Shown here one piece after another: positions 22,142-29,292 of a stretch of DNA of 36,467 bases (position 1 is its first letter; every line of letters starts with the position of its first letter). The notes beneath the pieces were generated by a model, which saw nothing but the letters and a program-made list of their open reading frames with translations, was not told where the DNA came from and searched no databases. The stretch is from Gammaproteobacteria bacterium (GTDB lineage: Bacteria > Pseudomonadota > Gammaproteobacteria > Eutrophobiales > Eutrophobiaceae): NCBI GenBank assembly GCA_030829985.1, contig JAURNW010000005.1, positions 1-36,467 on the forward strand, written 5' to 3'. Made by a program: the position numbers and the translations under genes.

Positions 22142-22546
22142 ATGATATCAACTATTATTTCCGTCGGCTCTAATATCGAACCACAAAAAAATTGTGATTC
22201 GGCTAAAGAGATCTTACAAGCAGAGACGAGATTCAAAGCAAACTCGAATTATATCGTTACCAAGCCCTGGGGCTTCACTGAACAAGCTGATTTCCTAAAC
22301 GGCGCATTTTGGTTAGAAACAGAGTCTGACTTTGATACCTTTAATGCGTATTTAAAATCAGTAGAAAAACGGTTGGACAGAATCAAGCATGGTAATAAAG
22401 CCGGCCCACGTACTATTGATCTCGATATTGTCATCTGGGACAACGTCATTATAGTCGATGATTTTTATGACAAAGACTTTGTACGTATACCTGTGACAGA
22501 GTTGATAGAAACTCATTCTCTAACTATCAAAGGTTACTCGGCATAA
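22142..22546 (+). CDS. folK: Short HPPK-family protein (6-hydroxymethyl-dihydropterin pyrophosphokinase)
   Basis: HPPK moves pyrophosphate from ATP to 6-hydroxymethyl-dihydropterin in folate synthesis. This copy has 134 residues against about 160 in E. coli FolK. It keeps the start ISVGSNIEP, ADFLNGAFWLET (substrate loop) and the magnesium signature GPRTIDLDI with Asp93 and Asp95. The tryptophan that normally precedes GPRT is Ala87, and the VPHPR-type loop is not recognisable. It could be a shortened active enzyme or a diverged paralogue; folB and folP are not in view. Confidence 0.78.
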   Translation: MISTIISVGSNIEPQKNCDSAKEILQAETRFKANSNYIVTKPWGFTEQADFLNGAFWLETESDFDTFNAYLKSVEKRLDRIKHGNKAGPRTIDLDIVIWDNVIIVDDFYDKDFVRIPVTELIETHSLTIKGYSA

Positions 22547-22628
22547 GCATACAGCATGCCTACGCATGGGCTTTCACTAATAAAACGTATCTAGCAACAA
22601 GTAATATTTCAATATGATGAATTGAAAT

Positions 22629-22916
22629 TTAATTTTTGGTTCTTATTACAATTGCTTCAATACTTTTTAATGATGTTACTGCGTCGTAATATTCCTTCCC
22701 TGACAACTCCATAAGATGAGCGACGTTACTATTAACCTCACCTACCGTTCCCGTCAACTCATTACCTGATTTTAGCTTTATGGTGACACGTTTATCCTTA
22801 TGCGCAGTCAAGATAGATTGAATACTATCACTAGCTGTCACTGATAAAGGCTCAGCAGCAACATTAAAAGTCATCAAGCAAGCAACTATCAATAATAGTG
22901 ATAAATAGTTTTTCAT
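22629..22916 (-). CDS. Exported small Sm-fold-like protein
   Basis: I start at 22916, where AAGGAGA stands 7 bases before the ATG and the product begins with a signal peptide (MKNYLSLLLIVACLMTFNVA, cleaved near AAE at 20-22). The mature ~74 residues read as a compact beta domain: RVTIKLKSGNELTGTV, then VAHLMELSGKEYYDAV, then SIEAIVIRTK. This resembles the Sm1 and Sm2 strands of LSm/Hfq folds. A periplasmic location makes an RNA role unlikely. No named family is recognised; it is monocistronic. Confidence 0.65.
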   Translation of the reverse strand: MKNYLSLLLIVACLMTFNVAAEPLSVTASDSIQSILTAHKDKRVTIKLKSGNELTGTVGEVNSNVAHLMELSGKEYYDAVTSLKSIEAIVIRTKN

Positions 22917-22986
22917 ACGACTTCTCCTTTGCATGATATACAAAATATTATTGAAACATTTTTACTAAAAATCAGCAGAATGATTT

Positions 22987-23403
22987 CTATTTTTTTGGAA
23001 GTTCATCGTGTTTTGGAAGACGATGCGTCTCTTCAAACCATGGCGCATGCGACCCCCAAAACACATTCCACATGGGTTGAATCTCCGGATCATCATCCAA
23101 CGTTCCTGCCGTGACGACAATTGTCTTGCCTTGCTGAGCGGCCCATGGCAAAGATGTTCCACATTTCTTACAGAAGGTAGTCGCAAAGTATTTAGCTTCT
23201 TTGGGTTCGTAACGCCCTATCAATTCTTCACCTGTTATCCATCTGAATCGTTCGGGTGGGACAAACAAATTTGCTGAATGTGCACTACCGGTAAACTTTC
23301 TACACCGAGAACAATGACAGTACTGAAAAATTTTAAACGATCCTTCTATCTCATAAGTTACTTCACCACAGAGACAGCTACCTTTGAATACTTTTTGAGT
23401 CAT
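22987..23403 (-). CDS. GFA/CENP-V family zinc protein
   Basis: The 138 residues carry the full zinc pattern of the GFA (glutathione-dependent formaldehyde-activating enzyme/CENP-V) fold: CLCG with Cys10 and Cys12; CHCSRC with Cys29, Cys31 and Cys34; and CKKC with Cys78 and Cys81. Despite the family name, most members are not shown to act on formaldehyde. No formaldehyde dehydrogenase gene is adjacent. It lies 25 bases after phaB on the same strand but has a weak ribosome-binding site. Confidence 0.88.
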   Translation of the reverse strand: MTQKVFKGSCLCGEVTYEIEGSFKIFQYCHCSRCRKFTGSAHSANLFVPPERFRWITGEELIGRYEPKEAKYFATTFCKKCGTSLPWAAQQGKTIVVTAGTLDDDPEIQPMWNVFWGSHAPWFEETHRLPKHDELPKK

Positions 23404-23428
23404 AAACTACACTCACGTAAAACAAATC

Positions 23429-24151
23429 TTAATACATGTGTTGGCCGCCATTGATACTCAAGGTTGAACCCGTGATAAAACCGGATTCATCTTTTGCCAG
23501 GAAGAGAACACCATCTGCAATCTCTTCAGGTTTACCCAGTCTCTTGACCGGTATTCCTGCAATAATTTTTTCAAGTACATTTTCCGGTACGGCACGAACC
23601 ATATCAGTATCAATATAGCCCGGGGCAATTGCATTAACAGTAATACCTTTAGCTGCGCCTTCCTGAGCCAGCGCCTTGGTGAATCCGTGTATGCCTGATT
23701 TAGCAGCCGCATAGTTCACCTGTCCATACTGACCAGCTTGTCCATTGATAGAACCAATATTGATGATTCGACCAAATCCTATTTCACGCATATGCTCAAT
23801 GACCAATCGACTCAAATTGAAACATGAGGTCAAGTTTGTCTGGATAACATCAACCCATTGCTGCGGATCCATTCTGTTAATTGTGGTATCACGTGTGATA
23901 CCGGCATTGTTGACCAGAACTTCTATAGGTCCATGGTCGGCGGTAATTTTCTTAATGCCTTCTTCACAAGCTGCAAAATCACCGACATCAAATTTATAGG
24001 CGGGGATACCTGTTCGTTTTGTAAATTCCTCTGCTGCCTGAGCATTCCCTGCATAATTAGCAACAACGTTGTAACCATTTTCTTTTAACGTAACACTAAT
24101 TGCTTCACCTATCCCCCTGGTTCCGCCTGTTACCAATGCAACTCTAGCCAT
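23429..24151 (-). CDS. phaB: Acetoacetyl-CoA reductase
   Basis: PhaB reduces acetoacetyl-CoA to (R)-3-hydroxybutyryl-CoA with NADPH, the middle step of polyhydroxybutyrate synthesis. The 240 residues show TGGTRGIG at 8-15, NNAGITRD, the catalytic Ser134, Tyr147 and Lys151, and the PhaB-type ending LSINGGQHMY. AGGAG lies 8 bases before the ATG. phaA and phaC are not adjacent, so the host either has them elsewhere or uses this enzyme otherwise. FabG is the alternative, but the C-terminus favours PhaB. Confidence 0.88.
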   Translation of the reverse strand: MARVALVTGGTRGIGEAISVTLKENGYNVVANYAGNAQAAEEFTKRTGIPAYKFDVGDFAACEEGIKKITADHGPIEVLVNNAGITRDTTINRMDPQQWVDVIQTNLTSCFNLSRLVIEHMREIGFGRIINIGSINGQAGQYGQVNYAAAKSGIHGFTKALAQEGAAKGITVNAIAPGYIDTDMVRAVPENVLEKIIAGIPVKRLGKPEEIADGVLFLAKDESGFITGSTLSINGGQHMY

Positions 24152-24376
24152 AATCCCACTCCTGTATATTCAATTGAATTTAATATTTCAGTTATTTTAT
24201 TATTGTTTATTGACTTTCATGCTGTGTATTTAAATGTTATATAACATTACACCCGTCTCACAACTTTTGGTAGCTTCGTTAAAATCCGACATGATTTTGT
24301 TGCAGTGCGATAAAACTATGCATCGCAACACAACAATTCTCTATTCTTATCTGCGATATAAACTAAAAAGGATTAA

Positions 24377-24808
24377 TTAAGATGAGTCCGAAACTTTGCC
24401 GCGTAAAGACTTGGTTTTGGCTCGTCGAGTTTTACTATCAAGTCTTTTCTTTTTTGCATTCCTGCTCGGTTTGGTGGGTCGTCTTACTTTTTGAATAACT
24501 GCTGCAGCTTTGATCATCTCTTGTAAACGCTCAAGCGCATCTTCACGATTTTTTTCCTGCGTTCGAAATTGCTGCGCCTTGATAATGATCAAGCCTTCAT
24601 TTGAGATGCGTCGATCATTCAATTTCAATAGTCGTTGTTTAACAATGCTGGGGAGGGATGAGGCATCGATATCAAAACGTAGATGAATAGCTGAAGAGAC
24701 TTTGTTTACATTTTGCCCTCCTGCACCTTGCGCCCGGATTGCGGTTAATTCTATTTCATCTTCAGGTAACGAAATATTACCCAAAGGAGCGACATCAATT
24801 ATTATCAT
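24377..24808 (-). CDS. arfB: Ribosome rescue peptidyl-tRNA hydrolase ArfB
   Basis: ArfB (YaeJ) frees ribosomes stalled at mRNA ends by hydrolysing peptidyl-tRNA. The 143 residues have the release-factor GGQ motif at 30-32 within RAQGAGGQNVNK, then SSAIHLRFDIDAS. A long basic tail rich in K and R (from about 110) enters the empty mRNA channel in the E. coli protein (140 residues). The 225 bases upstream of phaB lie downstream of this gene's stop, with no clear terminator. Confidence 0.95.
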   Translation of the reverse strand: MIIIDVAPLGNISLPEDEIELTAIRAQGAGGQNVNKVSSAIHLRFDIDASSLPSIVKQRLLKLNDRRISNEGLIIIKAQQFRTQEKNREDALERLQEMIKAAAVIQKVRRPTKPSRNAKKKRLDSKTRRAKTKSLRGKVSDSS

Positions 24809-24871
24809 AAAAAACTACCCTGGTTAATGATGCTAGCTCAATTCAATACAACTTTTATACTATATCCTTAA

Positions 24872-25603
24872 CTAGCCTTCCGTTAACGTTAACAATATAT
24901 CCGCATACCATGAACAATTAAGCCCAAGCGCTTCATCAACCTCAAGATCACGCGTGCCAACATCAAGCCGCGCGGAGTGAATTCCCAGTAATAACCAGGG
25001 GAGTTTATCGGATTTAGAATCATGCTCGGCAAGACGCATTACCACCGGCGCACCACTGATGCCACGATGCGTTCGTGCATCTGTCAGGAAATATCCCTGT
25101 CCTTGAAAACGCAAACCGAAAGAAGAAGCGATTACGGCCTGACGAACGACAGGCATATGATGCAGCGTATCGTGAAAACCCAATGGAAAACCAACAACAA
25201 GTAAAGATGAACCGACCTCAACCTGATCAGAAGCCTCCAGTAAATGCGCTGGAGTAAACGCCATATAGACCGTAGTCGCCGGCAATGCATCACGTTCGAT
25301 TTCAATCACGGCTACATCTATCTCACCGGCGTTATCTACTGCCTGACGCCAAAGACTTTTACCATCACGATACAGTGGAATTGAATAACCGGTTGATTGG
25401 GTCATGTTACTCGAATCAATATGCAACTTTATTTCAAGCCGATCAGGAAAATGTTTGCTTGGTTTATCTATCATTACATGCCTGCTCGTAACCAAAAACA
25501 AACGTTTTTCCCGTTCAAAGAAAAAACCGGTCGCATTGGTTAATAACTTTGTCTGTTCGAATGTATAAATGCGCACTGCGGAAAGTAGAAGTGATTCAAT
25601 CAT
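24872..25603 (-). CDS. Trypsin-like serine protease domain protein without signal peptide
   Basis: The 243 residues contain an S1-like triad: His42 in LVTSRHV, Asp96 in EIDVAVIEI, and Ser183 in HRGISGAPV. The typical GFPLGF strand is at 138-143. There is no signal peptide, membrane span or PDZ domain, unlike DegP/DegS, so the protein is likely cytoplasmic. Such lone trypsin-like domains occur in bacterial conflict and signalling loci, but here neighbours are arfB and a divergent Rap1a/Tai gene. The target is unknown. Confidence 0.75.
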   Translation of the reverse strand: MIESLLLSAVRIYTFEQTKLLTNATGFFFEREKRLFLVTSRHVMIDKPSKHFPDRLEIKLHIDSSNMTQSTGYSIPLYRDGKSLWRQAVDNAGEIDVAVIEIERDALPATTVYMAFTPAHLLEASDQVEVGSSLLVVGFPLGFHDTLHHMPVVRQAVIASSFGLRFQGQGYFLTDARTHRGISGAPVVMRLAEHDSKSDKLPWLLLGIHSARLDVGTRDLEVDEALGLNCSWYADILLTLTEG

Positions 25604-25739
25604 GAATGTTATTCTACCCTATCAAGGGATGTACGGTGTATTAAAACCATGTATTTTTCTACTAAATTAATGCAATAATTTGCAACGGTAGATTTAAAAA
25701 TAACAAACTCTTATAAAGTTGAAACAAAAGCATAATTCC

Positions 25740-26081
25740 ATGAAATATTTATTAACTGTATTTATATTACTTAACTCTATACAAACTAGAGCAGCTAGTT
25801 TTTATAACGGCAGTGAATTACTGGAATATTGTGAACATTACCTGAATAAAACTGATGTCGGACTTGCTAATGCCTGTTATGGCTATGTTGCCGGACATCA
25901 CGATGCTGAAAAACTTTTTTCTTTTGAATCTATTAATTATTACTGCATACCAAAAAATATAAGTTCTCAGGAACTTATTACCGTTGCAGCGGAATATTTG
26001 CGAACGCATCCAAAAGATTTACACTATTCTGCAACTGCATTGATATTTGTAGCCTTTACAGAAGCTTATCCCTGCAATTAA
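25740..26081 (+). CDS. Rap1a/Tai-type immunity protein (orphan)
   Basis: The product starts at the ATG at 25740 (a longer frame would need TTG) and has 113 residues. A signal peptide ending near TRAAS is followed by a small helical domain. The pattern YNGSELLEYCEHY, then NACYGYVAGHHDA, then YYCIP, then ATALIFVAFTEAYPC matches Rap1a/Tai proteins. These protect the periplasm from amidase effectors of type VI secretion. No effector or T6SS gene is in view. Four cysteines could form two disulfides. It ends 4 bases inside the convergent DUF1499 gene. Confidence 0.75.
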   Translation: MKYLLTVFILLNSIQTRAASFYNGSELLEYCEHYLNKTDVGLANACYGYVAGHHDAEKLFSFESINYYCIPKNISSQELITVAAEYLRTHPKDLHYSATALIFVAFTEAYPCN

Positions 26082-26521
26082 TTTGATTGCTGAAAATCTT
26101 CTCTGATACGATTGATACGACGACGATTTACTCCAAAATCACTATAACCGACGCGTGATGCGGAACGTAAGTGAATCAGCTTTTGTTCCGGGGAAAACCT
26201 AAACTCAACATCATCAACAAATCTAAAAATCAGACTACGTATTTCAGCGTGCAGGTAATCGGCCTGTTCATCAACAATTGTCACACGTTTCTCTTTTAGT
26301 AAAGACTGCTTGAGTCGTGATATGGCCATTGATGGATCATCACTGAATTTTAATGGCTCGACAAAATATTCTGGATCAGACGCCTGACTGGAAACACAAT
26401 TTGGAGAATCAGGACAATTCATATCATTCGCAGCGACTTCGCGCGTTTGCGCACATGACCACAGAACCATCAAAACATATATGAAAATTAATGCTGTCTT
26501 CCTTTGCATTAAACGCTTCAT
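26078..26521 (-). CDS. DUF1499 family protein, probable lipoprotein
   Basis: The 147 residues begin with a basic stretch and a hydrophobic segment ending LWSC at 20-23. This is a possible lipobox, though Trp before the Ser is unusual. The domain has the DUF1499 signature CPDSPNCVSSQA near 35-46, IVDEQADYLHAEIRS, FRFVDDVEFRF, and the final arginine-rich RVGYSDFGVNRRRINRIRE. Its role is not known. It follows the EncFtn gene by about 28 bases and may share its transcript. Confidence 0.85.
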   Translation of the reverse strand: MKRLMQRKTALIFIYVLMVLWSCAQTREVAANDMNCPDSPNCVSSQASDPEYFVEPLKFSDDPSMAISRLKQSLLKEKRVTIVDEQADYLHAEIRSLIFRFVDDVEFRFSPEQKLIHLRSASRVGYSDFGVNRRRINRIREDFQQSN

Positions 26522-26549
26522 AAGTATTCATCAATGAAATTAATGTAAT

Positions 26550-26837
26550 TTATTTATGCGCTATCTCTTTATCAGTGAATAAATAATCTTTCAGTTCCTT
26601 ATCCATAGTGGGATCTTGTCTACGAATCCATTCCAATACCATAGCAGCATGTTCTTTTTCTTCATCGCGGTTATGTGCAAGAATGGCTTTTAAGTCATCA
26701 TCTTTACATGCATCAACTCTTTGGTTATACCAGTCAACAGCTTCCAACTCTTCCATCAGGGATGTAATAGCACGATGCATATCTCGAGTTTTATCGGATA
26801 GTTCTTCTATCGGTTCATGATAACCTTCATTAGACAT
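26550..26837 (-). CDS. Encapsulin-type ferritin-like protein (EncFtn family), no encapsulin nearby
   Basis: EncFtn proteins form a decameric ring with a ferroxidase centre at the subunit interface, usually packed in an encapsulin shell. The 95 residues keep every position I can align to the Rhodospirillum rubrum protein with an offset of two: Glu30, Glu60 and His63 (ferroxidase), and Glu29, Glu32, Trp36 and Glu59 (entry or secondary sites). The core segments are EELEAVDWYNQRVDA and AILAHNRDEEKEHA. The C-terminus stops at DYLFTDKEIAHK, without the extended encapsulin-targeting peptide (LTVGSLRR type). No encapsulin gene flanks it: efpL is upstream and DUF1499 downstream. AGGAG precedes the ATG. 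Confidence 0.85.
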   Translation of the reverse strand: MSNEGYHEPIEELSDKTRDMHRAITSLMEELEAVDWYNQRVDACKDDDLKAILAHNRDEEKEHAAMVLEWIRRQDPTMDKELKDYLFTDKEIAHK

Positions 26838-26874
26838 AGGTCTCTCCTGTCATTTAATTTATCAGTTTGTACTT

Positions 26875-27441
26875 TTAAGCACGGGACATGAACTTGCCTG
26901 TTCCGGTATTGATTCGAATTATTTCACCAATTTCCATATACTCTGGTACCTGCACTTCTATGCCCGTAGTTAAAGTAGCCGGCTTGGTTCTACCTGCGGC
27001 AGTCGCACCCTTTATGTTTGGTACCGTATCAACTATCTCCATATCCACAGACTGCGGTAATTCTATACTCAATAAAACACCATCCATAATTAACGCTGTC
27101 AAACCTTCCAGCCCTTCAGTAACGTACCCCATCAGGTCCTCAACATCGTCTTCTTTTACTTCGTATTGGGAATAATCTTCAGAATTCATAAAGATAATAT
27201 TCTCACCATCTTTATAGGAAAACTGCACTGATACACGGACACAATCCGCTTCTTTCAAGAGATCATCACTCTTATACGACTCATCCAGTTTCTGTCCTGT
27301 TTGAAGATTCTTAAATCGAATTTTATAGAGCGTTGTTGCTCCTCGGGAAGAAGGACTCTTGGCATCGACATTCTTTACAGCATGGGGGACACCATTAATA
27401 TCGATGACCATACCGCGTTTTAGTTCACTGGCTTTGGGCAT
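26875..27441 (-). CDS. efpL: Elongation factor P-like protein EfpL (YeiP)
   Basis: EfpL is the EF-P paralogue that relieves ribosome stalling at proline-rich and related motifs. Its 188 residues have the three EF-P domains. The first-domain loop reads SPSSRGATTLYK, with Arg33 at the tip where EF-P carries a modifiable Lys, the mark of the YeiP/EfpL group. The C-terminal segment KPATLTTGIEVQVPEY and the ending GKFMSRA are also typical. AGGAG stands 6 bases before the ATG. EncFtn follows at 37 bases. Confidence 0.95.
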   Translation of the reverse strand: MPKASELKRGMVIDINGVPHAVKNVDAKSPSSRGATTLYKIRFKNLQTGQKLDESYKSDDLLKEADCVRVSVQFSYKDGENIIFMNSEDYSQYEVKEDDVEDLMGYVTEGLEGLTALIMDGVLLSIELPQSVDMEIVDTVPNIKGATAAGRTKPATLTTGIEVQVPEYMEIGEIIRINTGTGKFMSRA

Positions 27442-27527
27442 TTTTACTCCTGAATAATTTCATATAAAACTGGAGCACTGATTATAGAAGATAAAGCCAT
27501 ATTAAACAGAAAATTAATATTCATTAA

Positions 27528-28029
27528 TTATTCAATGAATCGTTGTGTATAGTTCTTTTTGATGCGATCAATCTCACCACCCGGTGTCCATATTACCAAT
27601 GCGCGACAATCACCCGCTACCGGCACTTTATGTGACACGTTATCTTCAGGCTTAACAATGCCGACCATTCCCGGTTCAAGCATATGGCTCACTCCATTAA
27701 CAACATGCTCCAGCTGGCAAGAATATCTCAGCCACTTCCAATTCAGCGCTACCTAAATTACTTTCTTCAACGAGTACTTTAATGGCAACATCACTTTTTT
27801 TACTATCCAGATACTGTGTTCCATTGCTTTGAATTTTATATTTTATTTCACTAACATTATCTTGCGTAGAAGTGTCTGATGATACGCCATGCGCGAATGA
27901 GGATTGCATATAGAGTGAAAGAAAAAGAATGCATAAAGCCAATAAAAATAATTCAAATACTCTTTTTTTATAAACGAAAATAATATTTGACAATACACTT
28001 TCATGGGGTCTTGATATATTCTTTAACAT
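27528..28029 (-). pseudogene. Cupin-domain protein broken by an internal deletion and frameshift
   Basis: The start at 28029 is excellent, with AGGAGG 5 bases ahead. The N-terminal part has a membrane span (about residues 24-44) and then the first cupin strands ending VAEIFLPAGA. There the frame runs into TGT TGT TAA (27697-27705). The next frame, from 27707, continues as a clean cupin second half: HVVNGVSHMLEPGMVGIV, then SHKVPVAGDCRALVIWTPGGE, to a stop at 27528. The segment that should lie between, with the HxH and Glu metal ligands (about 20-25 residues), is missing. The gene is therefore probably dead, or the assembly has a local deletion. Confidence 0.75.
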
Positions 28030-28183
28030 CACTTCCTCCTGTCTCACAGACTACATTAAAAAATATAGTTATTAATTGAATGTATGATAATTTCTTTCAA
28101 AGATACAGATTACAGTAATTACAATTTGTAAGTGCAGTCGTTTCCATAAATAAACATAACAATTATTTCTATATCGCTTTGCG

Positions 28184-29101
28184 TCAAAAACGATTTTTTA
28201 TAAATTCACCAATACGTTCCAATGCCAGATTCGCATCAGGTAAAAAAGGCGCAAAAACCTGAAATACGTGAGGCATTTCCGGATAAATTTGTAGTGTAGT
28301 CTTAACCCCGGCAGCTTCTGCTTTCTCTGCAAAACGCACTGCATCATCCAGCAAGATCTCCGCTTCACCCACTTGTATTAATAATGGCGGCAAACCCTGC
28401 AGGTCACCAAATAATGGTGAAGCATAGGCTGTCGTTGGATCGTTATTATTTTGTAGATAGGCTAATGAAAGCAATGGCATAAACGCCGGGATTAATACCA
28501 CATCAACACTTGCCTTGGTTTTTATAGAATTTGCCGACCAGCTCATGTCTGTGACTGGAGATAACGATATCGCAGCATCAGGCTGAGCAATATTCCTGTC
28601 CTTTAAAACTAGTAGACTGGCAAGTGTTAAATTACCACCAGCAGAATCGCCCATTATGAATAACTTATTGGCTTTAGTATTACTATCAGAGCCATGATCA
28701 CTCATCCACTGATATGCGGTAATACAATCTTCAAGACCATCCGGGAATGGATTTTCCGGTGCCAGGCGATAATCAATAGCTAATACAGTACAAGAAGTTG
28801 CTGCTGCAATTCTGGCAATATGTGGGCGATATATTTCTACTCGTCCAGCCATCCAGCTACCACCATGTATATATAAAATACGTCTATCGGGGTCTGAATT
28901 TTTAGCAATAATCCACTCACCCTGAAAGTGACCAAATGATACAGGAATATAGTCTGCATCCATTTCCAGGATAGAAGGATCTGCTGCCGCATACTCATCA
29001 ACTAATGCGCGCTTGCTTTTTACACCACCAATCGGATTTATCGCACGACGTGCGATACCACGAAGATGATTGTTCACAACAGTTAGTGCATCAATTGACA
29101 T
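28184..29101 (-). CDS. Alpha/beta hydrolase, HSL-family esterase
   Basis: This 305-residue cytoplasmic esterase has the hormone-sensitive-lipase signature: the oxyanion motif HGGSW at 79-83, the nucleophile elbow GDSAGG at 151-156 with Ser153, and DYRLAPENPFP at 110-120. A likely acid lies in LLDDAVRFAEKAEAAG, and the histidine is in EMPHVFQVF. Physiological substrate unknown; short-chain acyl esters are usual. It is transcribed alone toward the cupin pseudogene. Confidence 0.92.
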   Translation of the reverse strand: MSIDALTVVNNHLRGIARRAINPIGGVKSKRALVDEYAAADPSILEMDADYIPVSFGHFQGEWIIAKNSDPDRRILYIHGGSWMAGRVEIYRPHIARIAAATSCTVLAIDYRLAPENPFPDGLEDCITAYQWMSDHGSDSNTKANKLFIMGDSAGGNLTLASLLVLKDRNIAQPDAAISLSPVTDMSWSANSIKTKASVDVVLIPAFMPLLSLAYLQNNNDPTTAYASPLFGDLQGLPPLLIQVGEAEILLDDAVRFAEKAEAAGVKTTLQIYPEMPHVFQVFAPFLPDANLALERIGEFIKNRF

Positions 29102-29220
29102 AGGCTGTTGTATTTATCATTTATTATTCTCTCCATCATAATTTCATTATCACTTTAAAATGCCATTACTTGAAGAACAAAAATAAATGATAACATCTCC
29201 ATAGAAAAATCATCGACTAC

Positions 29221-29264
29221 AAGTACCCTGGTAGTCTATATAACTATAGATAATCAGGGTACTT
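29221..29264. other. Long imperfect hairpin with a competing stem
   Basis: A 10-base perfect stem (29221-29230 with 29255-29264) encloses a second 6-base stem TCTATA/TATAGA (29235-29240 with 29245-29250). A different pairing, GACTAC (29215-29220) with GTAGTC (29231-29236), would exclude the first. It lies after the stop of the surface-antigen gene on the minus strand. It may be its terminator, though only a loose T-rich stretch follows. Confidence 0.5.
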
Positions 29265-29292
29265 GCTACTACCCATATACATTAATTGAAGT

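Noticed and set aside
23429-24151. A polyhydroxybutyrate synthesis operon
   Set aside because: Only the reductase is present; no phaA, phaC or phasin gene is adjacent.
25740-26081. A type VI secretion locus around the Rap1a/Tai-like gene
   Set aside because: No hcp, vgrG, tss or amidase effector gene lies anywhere in the window.
26550-26837. Bacterioferritin or rubrerythrin
   Set aside because: It is too short at 95 residues, and the residue pattern matches EncFtn at every metal position rather than a four-helix ferritin.
26875-27441. Canonical EF-P
   Set aside because: The loop tip is Arg33 in SPSSRGAT, the EfpL/YeiP form, not the modifiable Lys of EF-P.
27559-27756. 65-codon plus-strand open frame over the cupin region
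   Set aside because: The minus-strand cupin reading explains this stretch far better; the plus-strand peptide is low in recognisable content.
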